From the NCBI GenBank assembly GCA_946480585.1, contig CAMLKQ010000012.1:1-17920 (forward strand): a stretch of DNA of 17,920 nt, read 5' to 3'. The translations under genes and the position numbers were made by a program. The notes under the pieces are model-generated. The model did no database searches. It worked only from the letters and a program-made list of their open reading frames with translations, and had not been told where the DNA came from. Below, piece after piece: positions 7,741 to 16,350 of this stretch. The stretch comes from an uncultured Kangiella sp. (GTDB lineage Bacteria > Pseudomonadota > Gammaproteobacteria > Enterobacterales > DSM-103792). How positions within the stretch are numbered: the stretch's first letter is position 1; every line of letters begins with the position of its first letter.

Positions 7741-8634
7741 TTACTCTTCGGTGTAGCCGAGGCTACGCAAGGCACGCTCGTCATCGGCCCAGCCATCCTT
7801 GACCTTCACCCACAACTCAAGGAAGACCTTGCAGCCAAACAACTTTTCCATGTCGAGTCGGGCGTCCTGGCCGATTTGCTTGATGCGTTCACCTTTCTCA
7901 CCGATCACGATCGCTTTCTGGCCCGGTCGCTCGACGAAAATCACCGCGTGAATCTCGGCGCGGCCGGTCTCATCGTGCTTGAACTGCTCAATTTCAACGG
8001 TGGTGGCATACGGCAGCTCAGCCCCGAGGCTGCGCATCAACTTTTCCCGAATGAACTCGGCAGCAAGGAAACGCTGGCTGCGATCCGTCACCTCTTCCGG
8101 TCCGAAAATATGCTCGTTTTCCGGAATGTACTTGCTGAGCACTTTCAGCAAGGTATCGACATTGCGATCCGACTGCGCCGAGCCCGGAACGATTTCAGCG
8201 AAATTGCGTTTCTGCCCCAGCATACCCAAATGCGGCAGCAGCTTTTCTTTCGGGTGGATGGTATCGACCTTGTTGACGAACAGGAGCACCGGCGCTTCAG
8301 CGCCCTTCAGCCGCTCAAGCACCAGCTCGTCGTCTTCATTGAACGTCAGGCCATCCACGACCCAGATGATGGCATCGACATCGGCAACCGACGAAGCCGC
8401 TGCGCGATTCATGTAGCGGTTGATCGCACGCGCTTCCTGCTTGTGCAGCCCAGGCGTGTCAACGAACAGGATCTGGGTATCCCCTTCGGTGTGAATGCCC
8501 AGAATGCGATGACGCGTGGTCTGCGGGCGGCGCGAGGTGATGCTGATCTTCTGGCCGATCAGGCGGTTCATCAACGTCGATTTGCCGACATTCGGTCGGC
8601 CGACAATGGCGACATAGCCGCACTTTTGGGTCAT
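7741..8634 (-). CDS. era: GTPase Era
   Basis: Era is an essential Ras-like GTPase that binds the 3' end of 16S rRNA and helps assemble the 30S subunit. The 297-residue protein shows the G1 motif GRPNVGKST (about residues 11-19), the switch region [19 protein letters not shown]3 DTPGLH, G4 NKVD and a G5-like SAQ. A C-terminal KH domain contains [13 protein letters not shown] and ends with [21 protein letters not shown], a near-invariant Era tail. The ATG overlaps the rnc stop by four bases (ATGA), indicating coupled translation, and AGG lies about seven bases upstream. This is a standard rnc-era pair. Confidence 0.98.
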   Translation of the reverse strand: MTQKCGYVAIVGRPNVGKSTLMNRLIGQKISITSRRPQTTRHRILGIHTEGDTQILFVDTPGLHKQEARAINRYMNRAAASSVADVDAIIWVVDGLTFNEDDELVLERLKGAEAPVLLFVNKVDTIHPKEKLLPHLGMLGQKRNFAEIVPGSAQSDRNVDTLLKVLSKYIPENEHIFGPEEVTDRSQRFLAAEFIREKLMRSLGAELPYATTVEIEQFKHDETGRAEIHAVIFVERPGQKAIVIGEKGERIKQIGQDARLDMEKLFGCKVFLELWVKVKDGWADDERALRSLGYTEE

Positions 8635-9317
8635 GACTTTACCTGCTCAGAAAATTGTTGCAGCAGCACTTCGGCGGCTTGCTGCTCGGCCCGCCGGCGG
8701 CTACTGCCGCGGCCCTCGGCGGTGCTGCCATCATGCAAAGTGCAGCGGACATGAAAGGTTTGCGCATGCGCCTCACCGTAGGTCGCCAACAATTCGTATT
8801 GCGGCAGCGGCAGCCGCGCGCCCTGCAGCACTTCCTGCAGGCGGGTCTTGGCGTCCTTGTCGGTGCCGGTATCCGGCAGCTGATTCAAGCGCTCGGCAAA
8901 AAGCCGCAGCACCATCTGTTCGCAAATCGAGAATCCGGCATCAAGAAAGACCGCACCGATGAGGGCTTCCAGCGCATCGGCCAGAATGGACTCGCGGCGA
9001 AAACCGCCGCTCTTGAGCTCACCTGAGCCCAGATACAGTACATCGCCAAGCTGTAATTCCGCCGCCAGCTCGGCCAGGGTTTTTTCCTTGACCAGGCTGG
9101 AGCGCATGCGGCTCATCTCGCCTTCACTCGCATCCGGAAAACGCAAATAGAGCTGGGTGGAAATGATTTGGCCAAGCAGGGCGTCGCCCAGAAACTCCAG
9201 TCGCTCATTGTGCCTGGACGAGGCGCTGCGATGCGTCAGCGCCTGATCGCGCAACGCTTCATTGGCGAACGTATGACCGAGCCGCCGCAGAAACGCTGCC
9301 ATCACGAGGGGATTCAT
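8631..9317 (-). CDS. rnc: ribonuclease III
   Basis: RNase III cleaves double-stranded RNA, processing the rRNA precursor and some mRNAs. The 228-residue protein has the signature [14 protein letters not shown], carrying the catalytic Glu and Asp, and [16 protein letters not shown], carrying the second acidic pair. A C-terminal double-stranded RNA-binding domain spans about residues 155-225 ([20 protein letters not shown] ... [18 protein letters not shown]). The ATG at 9317 overlaps the preceding DUF4845 stop codon by four bases, and the gene's own stop overlaps era by four. So three genes are tightly coupled. In other bacteria rnc leaders are autoregulated by RNase III. I did not identify a specific cleavage hairpin here. 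Confidence 0.98.
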   Translation of the reverse strand: MNPLVMAAFLRRLGHTFANEALRDQALTHRSASSRHNERLEFLGDALLGQIISTQLYLRFPDASEGEMSRMRSSLVKEKTLAELAAELQLGDVLYLGSGELKSGGFRRESILADALEALIGAVFLDAGFSICEQMVLRLFAERLNQLPDTGTDKDAKTRLQEVLQGARLPLPQYELLATYGEAHAQTFHVRCTLHDGSTAEGRGSSRRRAEQQAAEVLLQQFSEQVKS

Positions 9318-9682
9318 TCTTTCAGTGGCACGCGTTCTTCGAACCAGACAACCATATCAACGTTGTACATCAAGGTAGTGCGAACTTCATAAGCCACCAC
9401 CAACTCACGCACACCGTCATCATTGGTTTCTACAGAGACATCGTCTTCCTCAACACTTTTGACTTCATCGACGTAGAACTGTTTGGTCAACGCGGCCCAG
9501 GCTGTTCGTTTGTTGAAGCTGGCGGCACCCTCGCCTTGCGCAACCTGGTTCACGGCTTTCCTGACCGACATGTTTTCCATGTATATCGGAAACAATTTCA
9601 TCGCCACCAAGGCGATAAAACCGATCGTACCCAGTACAAACAGCCAGCTCCAAATCGTCATGCCTCGTTGTTGTTGCATCAT
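9314..9682 (-). CDS. DUF4845 family single-pass membrane protein
   Basis: This is a small protein of unknown function, 122 residues from the chosen start. The N-terminus is MMQQQRGMTIWSWLFVLGTIGFIALVAMKLFPIYMEN. A short hydrophilic head precedes one transmembrane helix (about residues 10-32), with the rest probably periplasmic. The pattern and the position between lepB and rnc match the DUF4845 family, found at this locus in many beta- and gammaproteobacteria. The RGMT-hydrophobic start resembles a type IV pilin prepilin site, but the expected GF(T/S)LIE motif is absent. The frame opens upstream at a TTG (9700). The ATG at 9682 is preferred because GGGAG lies eight bases before it. The gene overlaps rnc by four bases. 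Confidence 0.85.
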   Translation of the reverse strand: MMQQQRGMTIWSWLFVLGTIGFIALVAMKLFPIYMENMSVRKAVNQVAQGEGAASFNKRTAWAALTKQFYVDEVKSVEEDDVSVETNDDGVRELVVAYEVRTTLMYNVDMVVWFEERVPLKE

Positions 9683-9729
9683 TTTCTTGGCTCCCGTCAA
9701 TTTGTTGTGTGACGTCTGCTAACGAACGG

Positions 9730-10620
9730 TTATTGGATACCACCGATCCGACTGAAGCTGACACCGGTCGGCACCCAGCCCAAGAAGGGAATGTCCAAAC
9801 CGAAATCCAAGTGCAGCCAGACTGCGACCGCACGGCCCTTCAGGTTTTCGTCGGGAACAAAGCCCCAGAACCGACCATCATGGCTACGGTCTCGGTTATC
9901 ACCGAGGACGAAATAATGCCCTTCGGGTACGACCCATTCATTGCGGCGTTGATAGAAGTATGGCTCAGGATCGGCCCGATCCGGATGGATCAGAATCTGG
10001 TGCGTGTGGCTGCCGAGCGTTTCCTGCCAAATATCGGCCGGAACGCCGTTATCGTCAAAGCCGCTGGCCGCGACCAGCTCCCGGCTGACCTGAAAAGCTG
10101 GTTGACAGTCGTGCTGCATCGGGCAGGCAGGCTCGACAAACAGCATCTTGTCGGCGTAACGAATACGGTCGCCGGGCAAGCCGATGACCCGCTTGATGAA
10201 ATCCTGGCTCGGGTTTTGCGGAAACCGGAACACGGCGACGTCGCCGCGCTCCGGATTGCCAAGCTCAACCACCTTCTGGTTCAACACCGGCAACCGGATG
10301 CCATAGCTGAATTTGTTGACCAGGATGAAGTCGCCTTCCACCAGTGTTGGCTTCATTGAGCCAGACGGGATCCGGAATGGCTCGAACAGGAACGAGCGCA
10401 ACAGGAAAATCGCCAGCAGGATCGGGAAAAACGCCTTCGCTTGTTCAACCAAGGCCGGCTCTTTCAGTGCCAGCGCAGGCGTTGCTGCGCCCGTTTCGTT
10501 CATAGCCTGACCAGTTGCCGCCGCCGCCAGACGCCGGCGTGGTGCCAGCAACCACGCATCAAACAACCAAATGACACCACTGATTGCCGTCGCCACAAAA
10601 AGGATCAGTGAAAAATCCAT
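9730..10620 (-). CDS. lepB: signal peptidase I LepB
   Basis: LepB is the membrane endopeptidase that removes signal peptides from Sec- and Tat-exported preproteins. From the ATG at 10620 it has 296 residues. There are two N-terminal transmembrane segments (about residues 2-26 and 65-80). The nucleophile Ser88 sits in PSGSMKPTL and the general base Lys143 in FIKRVIGLPGDRI. The C-terminal GHYFVLGDNRDRSHDGRFWGFV is the conserved S26 family box. A GTG nine bases upstream (10629) is also in frame, but the ATG has an AGG-type site at good spacing. The gene lies 78 bases after lepA and 47 bases before the DUF4845 start. The periplasmic insert containing Cys residues (CPMQHDCQ) resembles the E. coli disulphide region. 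Confidence 0.97.
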   Translation of the reverse strand: MDFSLILFVATAISGVIWLFDAWLLAPRRRLAAAATGQAMNETGAATPALALKEPALVEQAKAFFPILLAIFLLRSFLFEPFRIPSGSMKPTLVEGDFILVNKFSYGIRLPVLNQKVVELGNPERGDVAVFRFPQNPSQDFIKRVIGLPGDRIRYADKMLFVEPACPMQHDCQPAFQVSRELVAASGFDDNGVPADIWQETLGSHTHQILIHPDRADPEPYFYQRRNEWVVPEGHYFVLGDNRDRSHDGRFWGFVPDENLKGRAVAVWLHLDFGLDIPFLGWVPTGVSFSRIGGIQ

Positions 10621-10698
10621 TCCTAACACCTGTCGTTGAAGCCTGTCGTCATGGCTGCCAGTGGCGAGCCCGTTTCAAATACCCACTCGGTAATGGGA

Positions 10699-12504
10699 TT
10701 ACTTGTCTTTGCCCACCTGGAGCACGGCCAAAAACGCTTCTTGCGGAATCTCGACACGCCCGACCTGCTTCATCCGCTTCTTGCCTTCTTTCTGCTTCTC
10801 GAGCAGCTTTTTCTTGCGCGAAATATCGCCGCCGTAGCACTTCGCCAACACGTCCTTGCGCATCGCCTTGACGGTCGAACGGGCAATGACCTGATTGCCG
10901 ATCGACGCCTGAATGGCGACCTCGAACATCTGGCGAGGGATCAGTTCTTTCATCTTTTCGACCAGCTCGCGGCCGCGATAGAAGGCGTTGTCGCGGTGGG
11001 TGATGATGGCCAACGCATCGACCTTGTCACCGTTGATCATGATATCGAGCCGGCACAGATTGGCCGCCTGGAACCGGACAAAGTTGTAATCCAGCGAGGC
11101 ATAACCACGTGAGCAGGACTTGAGCCGGTCAAAGAAATCCAGCACCACTTCCGCCATCGGCAGCTCATAGGTCAGCGAGACCTGGCGACCAACATAAAGC
11201 AGCTTGGTTTGCACACCGCGCTTTTCCTGACAGAGCGTGATGACGCTGCCAAGATGCTCCGGCGGCACCAGGATATGCGCCTCGCAAATTGGCTCGCGCA
11301 TTTCGTCAATCACGCCCAGCTCAGGCAGACGCGACGGGTTTTCACAATAGACCACGTCACCGTTGGTTTTCAGGACTTCGTAGACCACGGTCGGTGCGGT
11401 GGTAATGAGATCGAGGTTGTATTCCCGCTCCAGGCGCTCCTGGATGATCTCCATGTGCAGCAAACCGAGGAAGCCGCAGCGGAAACCAAAACCGAGCGCA
11501 GTGGAGTTTTCCGGCTCATAGAACAACGAGGCGTCGTTCAGGCTGAGCTTGTCGAGCGCATCGCGGAAGGCTTCGTAATCATCGGACGATACCGGGAACA
11601 GACCGGCATAGACCTGCGGTTTGATTTTCTTGAATCCGGGCAAAGCCTCGGTCGACGGATTCTTGGCCGTGGTCAGCGTATCGCCGACCGGGGCGCCCAT
11701 GATTTCCTTGATGCCGGCAATGATGTAACCGACTTCGCCGGCTTTCAGATGATCCAGCGGTTTCTTTTTCGGCGTGAAGATGCCGAGCTCAGTGACTTCA
11801 TAGGCGCGACCGGTCGACATCACCTGCAGCTTTTCGCCTTTGCGCACGGTGCCGTTGACCACCCGCACCAGCGACACAACGCCGCAATAATTGTCGAACC
11901 AGGAATCGATAATCAGCGCCTGCAGCGGCGCGTTTTCGTCGCCCTTCGGTGCCGGAATGCCACTGACGATACGTTCGAGCAAGTCGTCGATGCCAATGCC
12001 TTCTTTGGCCGAACAGCGCACGGCATCGTGCGCTTCGAGGCCGATCACTTCCTCGATTTCCTTGGCAGCGCGTTCCGGGTCGGCGGTCGGCAAATCGATC
12101 TTGTTCAGCACCGGCAACACTTCGAGATTTTGATCCAGCGCGGTGTAGCAGTTGGCCAGCGTTTGCGCTTCGACACCTTGGGCGGCATCGACCACCAGCA
12201 GCGCGCCTTCACAGGCGGCGAGCGAGCGGCTGACTTCGTAGGAGAAGTCGACGTGACCGGGGGTATCAATGAAATTGAGCTGGTAAATCTGGCCGTCTTT
12301 GGCCTTGTAGCGCAGCGTGACGCTCTGCGCCTTGATGGTGATGCCGCGCTCGCGCTCGATCGGGTTGTTGTCGAGCACCTGATCCTGCATCTCACGGTCT
12401 TCCAGACCGCCGCAGCGCTGGATCAGGCGATCAGACAGGGTCGACTTGCCGTGGTCGATGTGGGCAATGACGGAAAAGTTGCGAATCTGTTGAATGTACG
12501 ACAT
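10699..12504 (-). CDS. lepA: elongation factor 4 (LepA/EF4)
   Basis: LepA is a ribosome-associated translational GTPase affecting initiation and ribosome biogenesis. The protein is 601 residues, close to the usual 599. The GTPase domain shows [14 protein letters not shown] (G1), RERGITIK (switch I), [12 protein letters not shown] (G3) and NKIDLP (G4). EF-G-like domains and the LepA-specific C-terminal domain follow, with [25 protein letters not shown] and the [28 protein letters not shown] tract. It ends in [18 protein letters not shown]. The frame continues upstream to 12549, but [19 protein letters not shown] is the family start. The ribosome site there is weak (GGA five bases upstream). 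The leader contains a CACCGG/CCGGTG inverted repeat at 12524-12542. It precedes lepB as in E. coli. Confidence 0.98.
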   Translation of the reverse strand: MSYIQQIRNFSVIAHIDHGKSTLSDRLIQRCGGLEDREMQDQVLDNNPIERERGITIKAQSVTLRYKAKDGQIYQLNFIDTPGHVDFSYEVSRSLAACEGALLVVDAAQGVEAQTLANCYTALDQNLEVLPVLNKIDLPTADPERAAKEIEEVIGLEAHDAVRCSAKEGIGIDDLLERIVSGIPAPKGDENAPLQALIIDSWFDNYCGVVSLVRVVNGTVRKGEKLQVMSTGRAYEVTELGIFTPKKKPLDHLKAGEVGYIIAGIKEIMGAPVGDTLTTAKNPSTEALPGFKKIKPQVYAGLFPVSSDDYEAFRDALDKLSLNDASLFYEPENSTALGFGFRCGFLGLLHMEIIQERLEREYNLDLITTAPTVVYEVLKTNGDVVYCENPSRLPELGVIDEMREPICEAHILVPPEHLGSVITLCQEKRGVQTKLLYVGRQVSLTYELPMAEVVLDFFDRLKSCSRGYASLDYNFVRFQAANLCRLDIMINGDKVDALAIITHRDNAFYRGRELVEKMKELIPRQMFEVAIQASIGNQVIARSTVKAMRKDVLAKCYGGDISRKKKLLEKQKEGKKRMKQVGRVEIPQEAFLAVLQVGKDK

Positions 12505-12562
12505 GGAAGTCCGGGTACCAGGCCACCGGCTGCCGGCCGGTGTCGCCAAAATCAGGGTCAGG

Positions 12563-12600
12563 GCAAAAAACCATTGCGGCGGACCACCTCGGCCCGCCGC
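12563..12600 (-). terminator. hairpin with T run between mucD and lepA (terminator or attenuator)
   Basis: On the minus strand GCGGCGGGCC pairs with GGTCCGCCGC (one G-U pair, ten-step stem, loop GAGGT; plus-strand arms 12591-12600 and 12576-12585). The bases AATGG and then six T residues follow (plus-strand A run 12565-12570). The five-base gap before the T run makes it weaker than an ideal intrinsic terminator. It lies about 60 bases after the mucD stop and could attenuate read-through from the sigma-E operon into lepA. A weak TAAAAT box just upstream of the stem is the only promoter-like element noticed. Confidence 0.55.
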
Positions 12601-12658
12601 AAGTCGCTGATTTTACCCTAAAACCCGTGTCGATACCGACTTGATAGGCAAGCCTGGC

Positions 12659-13957
12659 TCATTCCGGTATCCGCAGGGTCAGGAACCGAGCTCCGCCGCG
12701 GCTCAACACATGCACCGCCACCGGCTTGCCGCGCGGCAGCTTGCTGACCAGCTCGCGGAACTGCGCGACCGACTCGACCTCACGCCGGTTCAGCGACAGG
12801 ATGACGTCGCCCGGACGGATACCGGCATCGGCCGCCGGGCCATCCTCGACTTGCCGTACCAGCACGCCGTTCTCGATCTCCTGTTCCTGCCGCATCTCGT
12901 CCGGCAGCTCGGACACCACCACGCCGAGGCGCACCTGACTGCTGCCGCCCTGCTCGCTTGCGGCGACGGTGTCGTCGGCTTTTTGCTCACCGATGGTCAG
13001 GTTGACCGAGCGCTGCTTGCCATCGCGCAGGTATTCGACCTTGACCACTTTGCCCGGCCGCAGGCTGCCGACCAGAAACGGCAGCTCGCCCGACTTTTCG
13101 ATGGCCTGGCCATCGATCGACACAATCACGTCAGCGGCCTTGATGCCGGCCTTGTCGGCCGGGCCGCCTTTCTCGATCTGGGTCACCACCGCGCCGCGCG
13201 GCCGGTCCATGCCAAAACTGCTGGCCAGCTCGTCCGAGACATCCTGATAGCCGATACCGATAAAACCGCGGGCGACTTTTCCGGTCGCTTTCAATTGCTG
13301 CGCGACATCCATCGCCAGATCAATCGGAATCGAGAAGGACAAGCCGATGGAACCGCCGTTCGACGACAAGATTTGCGAGTTGATGCCCACCACCTCGCCA
13401 TTGACATTGACCAGCGGACCGCCGGAGTTGCCTCGGTTGATGGCGGCATCGGACTGGATGAATGGCACATACCGATTCCACGGCAGGCTGCGGCCCTTGG
13501 CGCTGACAATGCCGGCCGATACCGAATGCTCGAACCCGAACGGCGCGCCAAACGCCAGCACCCACGCCCCCGGCTTCAGCGCATCCAGTTTGCCAATCTT
13601 GGCGGCCTTGAGATTCTTGGCGTCGATTTTCAACAGCGCCACATCCGTGTCTTCGTCCTGACCGATTTTCTTGGCCGGAAACACCCGACCGTCTTTCAGG
13701 TGCACCTTGATGGATTCGGACTCGGCGACCACATGCTGATTGGTCAGCACAAAGCCGTCGGCCGAAATGATGAAGCCCGAACCGCTCGGTCCGTCACGCA
13801 AACGCCCCGCAACTTTCACCTCGGTACTGATCGACGTGACAATCGGATTGATCTCCTCCACGAGTGGCGAGAAATCCGGCAGATTCACCGATGCACGGGC
13901 GGGAATAGCCAGCAGGCACGCTGCGGCAAAAACGATCGATTTCAGCAATGAACGCAT
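12659..13957 (-). CDS. mucD: periplasmic DegP/HtrA-type serine protease MucD
   Basis: This is a periplasmic S1C-family protease and chaperone that degrades misfolded envelope proteins; MucD is the Pseudomonas orthologue in the same operon position. From the ATG at 13957 it has 432 residues. MRSLLKSIVFAAACLLAIPARA is a signal peptide. The catalytic triad is His75 (TNQHVV), Asp105 (EDTDVALL) and Ser178 (INRGNSGGPL). Two PDZ domains follow, about 230-320 (ARGFIGIGYQDVSDELA) and 340-430 (QVRLGVVVSELPDEM). A GTG at 13978 could add seven residues (MNRCKRK), but no ribosome site precedes it. The gene lies 116 bases after rseC. No sigma-E promoter was found directly before it, so it probably depends on the rpoE promoter. 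Confidence 0.95.
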   Translation of the reverse strand: MRSLLKSIVFAAACLLAIPARASVNLPDFSPLVEEINPIVTSISTEVKVAGRLRDGPSGSGFIISADGFVLTNQHVVAESESIKVHLKDGRVFPAKKIGQDEDTDVALLKIDAKNLKAAKIGKLDALKPGAWVLAFGAPFGFEHSVSAGIVSAKGRSLPWNRYVPFIQSDAAINRGNSGGPLVNVNGEVVGINSQILSSNGGSIGLSFSIPIDLAMDVAQQLKATGKVARGFIGIGYQDVSDELASSFGMDRPRGAVVTQIEKGGPADKAGIKAADVIVSIDGQAIEKSGELPFLVGSLRPGKVVKVEYLRDGKQRSVNLTIGEQKADDTVAASEQGGSSQVRLGVVVSELPDEMRQEQEIENGVLVRQVEDGPAADAGIRPGDVILSLNRREVESVAQFRELVSKLPRGKPVAVHVLSRGGARFLTLRIPE

Positions 13958-14073
13958 CTTCCGTTTACACCTGTTCACTTGAAAAGAAAAACCAACGACC
14001 GCTTGGATAGAGCACGGGCAAGACTGTTCCGCAACATGACGGTTTGTCAGCCAGCGCTTGGTAAAGAAGTATG

Positions 14074-14580
14074 TCAGGGAGGGGCGCCGCCGTTGCGGTC
14101 AGATCGCGCAAGCTGCACACTCGGTTCCTCGGGACAGTCTGCGCTGGCAACACCAATCAGCGCGGCCGTCACGCCGCGGTGCTGCAACTGATGCCGTCGC
14201 AACAGCAGCACCGACACCAACAAGCTGAGCAGCGCGACTAGCGCCTGCACCGCCTCCGGCGACTGCAACGCCGCCGCAATCGCTACTGTCGTCAACATCA
14301 CCAGCAGTGGCACGGCATACAGACGCAGACTCGATCGCTGCAAGAGCGCTGCTGCAACCGTCAGTCGAACCTCATCACCGATACGAAGCGACGATGCCAG
14401 CGGTGACGGCAACCACAGCAGTGTCGACGATGACGCTTGCCGTCCGAACAATTGCGCACCACAGCCCTGACCACTGGCGCAGCGCGCACAACCTGCGCGG
14501 CTGACCGGCGCCAAACCCAGCCGGCCGTCGCGGATCGCAGCGACCTGTGCCCGTTGCTCTATCAGGGGTTGCGACGCCAT
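14074..14580 (-). CDS. rseC: SoxR-reducing/sigma-E regulator RseC (MucC-like)
   Basis: RseC/MucC is an inner-membrane protein of the rpoE operon. In E. coli it is linked to SoxR reduction and has a minor role in sigma-E control. From the ATG at 14580 the protein has 168 residues. The N-terminal cytoplasmic part carries the family Cys cluster CARCASGQGCG (C31, C34, C40). Two hydrophobic segments (LYAVPLLVMLTTVAIAAAL and AVQALVALLSLLVSVLLL) follow as transmembrane helices. The tail after the second helix is polar. GGAG six bases before the ATG supports this start over an in-frame ATG at 14619. It follows rseB by 66 bases. Conservation in the family is low outside the Cys cluster, so position supports the call. 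Confidence 0.9.
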   Translation of the reverse strand: MASQPLIEQRAQVAAIRDGRLGLAPVSRAGCARCASGQGCGAQLFGRQASSSTLLWLPSPLASSLRIGDEVRLTVAAALLQRSSLRLYAVPLLVMLTTVAIAAALQSPEAVQALVALLSLLVSVLLLRRHQLQHRGVTAALIGVASADCPEEPSVQLARSDRNGGAPP

Positions 14581-14646
14581 CGCCGTCTCCGACAAGTTTG
14601 TGCTGCTGACGCCAGTCATCTGCCTGCAGGAAAGGGTTGCGGAAGA

Positions 14647-15669
14647 TTACAAGGATTTGTCCGTTGTTGCCTCGGCGGTGCCGGCTTTTGCCGCGGTCAC
14701 CGAACCGGCGATACGGCGCGCGGTCTGGCTCGGAATGTCACCGACGACTGTGACACGGCGCTCATGATTGGCCGTCTCGACGATCGTCATCGCGCCTTTG
14801 CGCCAGGTGCGCTCCATGCTGGAAATGCCCGGCGGCGGTGTCGATACGTACACCGAAATTGACGCCACGCCATCAGAAAACAGCAAATGCTGCACTGGCG
14901 TCACGCTGTCTTTGCGCTGCTGCAATTGCTGGCTGCGCAAGGTAAAACCCTCCGGCAACCAACCAACTTGCCATGCCACCGCCTGGGTGGATTCCGCTGC
15001 CGCCTTGGCTGACAACACCCGGACTCCGTCCGGCGCGCTGACCTCAAAGCCAACCCGCAGATCGGCCTCCGGAATCGACTCTTTCAGCTGCAGCGACACC
15101 ACCTGCCACTGCTCGAGGATTTGGCCGTTGCGACTGAGCAAATCCGAGCGCAGCAACAAGCCGCTGGCATTGTCGACCCAGAGCCGATAGCCATAACGCT
15201 CGCCATCGATCGAACGGATCACAATCTCGCGGGCATCACGCCCGGCAATGCGGGCTGGACCGCCGTCACTGAGCTGATAGTGTTGGCCCATCTGCTGCAA
15301 ATTGCCGAGCAACGCCCGCGTCCACACCACATTGCCATCGGCCTTGTCGAGCATGACCGGCTGGGCACCGGCCAGATACGCGGTGATGGTGTCGTCTTCG
15401 CGGATGACCTCGCGTGGCTGGCCGTTGAGGTGTACCAAGCGTTCACGTTCGCGACCGTCGTCAAGCGCGTGGATCAAGCGCATCGGTTCGATCTTGCCGT
15501 CGCGGATGTAAACGAACGACATGTCGTAATTGCGCTCGCGGAAGGCGCGCACCATGCCATCAAGCAAGGCTTTCGGGTCCGGCTCGACAGCTTCTGCCAA
15601 CAGCGGTGACAGCGACAACAGCAGCACCGACAGCGACCGACTCCACGCTCGCATGCTGAATACCTGCAT
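14647..15669 (-). CDS. rseB: sigma-E regulatory protein RseB/MucB
   Basis: RseB is a periplasmic sensor that binds the periplasmic part of RseA and shields it from DegS-type cleavage until lipids or lipopolysaccharide intermediates release it. The visible protein is 340 residues with an N-terminal signal peptide (MRAWSRSLSVLLLSLSPLLAEA). The body has the LolA-like fold sequence typical of MucB/RseB, with blocks YDMSFVYIRDGKIEPMRLIH, YGYRLWVDNASGLLLRSDLL and a C-terminal domain containing LPEGFTLRSQ. The ATG at 15669 overlaps the rseA stop (TGATG). A second ATG at 15654 has AGG eight bases upstream and gives a more usual signal peptide, so the true start could be either. Confidence 0.94.
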   Translation of the reverse strand: MQVFSMRAWSRSLSVLLLSLSPLLAEAVEPDPKALLDGMVRAFRERNYDMSFVYIRDGKIEPMRLIHALDDGRERERLVHLNGQPREVIREDDTITAYLAGAQPVMLDKADGNVVWTRALLGNLQQMGQHYQLSDGGPARIAGRDAREIVIRSIDGERYGYRLWVDNASGLLLRSDLLSRNGQILEQWQVVSLQLKESIPEADLRVGFEVSAPDGVRVLSAKAAAESTQAVAWQVGWLPEGFTLRSQQLQQRKDSVTPVQHLLFSDGVASISVYVSTPPPGISSMERTWRKGAMTIVETANHERRVTVVGDIPSQTARRIAGSVTAAKAGTAEATTDKSL

Positions 15670-16298
15670 CAAGGTTGATCCGGCTCCGACACGGCCGCCG
15701 GCTGGCTGCCACTGGCATTGGGCTCAGCCGCCACCGGCGCTTCTTCGGCCGCTTCTTCCAACGGGATTTCGATACGATCCGACACCACCCGGGCATACGG
15801 CAACATGACGTTCAATCCGTTGGCTGACACCGCTTCGGTGTGATTGATGAGCATGTCTTCCAGACGCGCCCGCTCGTCATCGACCAGCACCGGTGCATCG
15901 GCGACCTGACTGACCGGTGCGGCCATGACCGGCGTCGGTGCGACTTCGGCCACGGCGGATTCGACCGTCGGTTGTTGCACGTTCTGGAAACTGACGATGG
16001 CAACCGCAAACACCGAGGCCGCCACGGCAAAACCGACCGCCTTCTGCCAGGTGGTCATCGCCCGCGGCCGCGGCGCCAACACCGTCGGCTCGTCAGCGAG
16101 CGCCGCACTGATACGGTCGCTGAGATCGCAGTAGTGGTCGGGCAGCTCGTTTTGCACGGCATCGCGAATGAGGTGGTAGCGGCCCCAGACCGTACGCGCA
16201 GCGGCATCCTGACTCAGGCTGTCGAGCTCGGCCTTGGCCGGAATTTCACCGTCCATGAAGCAGGACAGTTTCAGGCCTTGCTGTTCCGACACGCTCAT
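15669..16298 (-). CDS. rseA: anti-sigma-E factor RseA/MucA
   Basis: RseA is the single-pass membrane anti-sigma factor that holds sigma-E inactive and is destroyed by regulated proteolysis during envelope stress. From the ATG at 16298 it has 209 residues. The N-terminal cytoplasmic region (SEQQGLKLSCFMDGEIPAKAELD ... VWGRYHLIRDAV) is the sigma-binding domain. WQKAVGFAVAASVFAVAIVSF (about residues 82-102) is the transmembrane helix. The periplasmic part includes a RseB-contact-like region (DDERARLEDMLINHTEAV ... MLPYARVV) and an Ala/Glu/Pro-rich tail. Another in-frame ATG at 16334 would add 12 residues. The 16298 start has a GAGTGG site about seven bases upstream. The C-terminus overlaps rseB by one base. 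Confidence 0.93.
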   Translation of the reverse strand: MSVSEQQGLKLSCFMDGEIPAKAELDSLSQDAAARTVWGRYHLIRDAVQNELPDHYCDLSDRISAALADEPTVLAPRPRAMTTWQKAVGFAVAASVFAVAIVSFQNVQQPTVESAVAEVAPTPVMAAPVSQVADAPVLVDDERARLEDMLINHTEAVSANGLNVMLPYARVVSDRIEIPLEEAAEEAPVAAEPNASGSQPAAVSEPDQP

Positions 16299-16350
16299 TC
16301 GATCACCACTCGGTTGTTGCTGATTGGACGTCATAGTGTTCTGCCAGCCC

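Noticed and set aside
7555..8754. Plus-strand open frame of 399 codons across recO, era and the end of rnc
   Set aside because: It spans three well-identified minus-strand genes and has no motif of its own, so it is a shadow frame.
9620..9682. DUF4845 N-terminus read as a type IV prepilin
   Set aside because: It lacks the G-F-(T/S)-L-x-E prepilin consensus after the putative cleavage site, and the gene context is lepB-rnc rather than a pilus locus.
11209..12621. Long plus-strand open frame of 470 codons antisense to lepA
   Set aside because: It is a mirror of the strongly conserved lepA frame in GC-rich DNA. Its translation is rich in His/Arg/Asp/Gln with no recognisable domain, and no ribosome site supports it.
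12641..13951. Long plus-strand open frame of 436 codons antisense to mucD
   Set aside because: The opposite strand encodes a complete HtrA protease with triad and PDZ domains. The plus-strand translation shows shadow composition and no domain.
13958..14073. Possible separate sigma-E promoter for mucD (GGAACA followed by TCCAA-like sequence)
   Set aside because: The -35 lacks the conserved GAACTT and the -10 does not fit at 16-17 bases, so chance is the simpler explanation.
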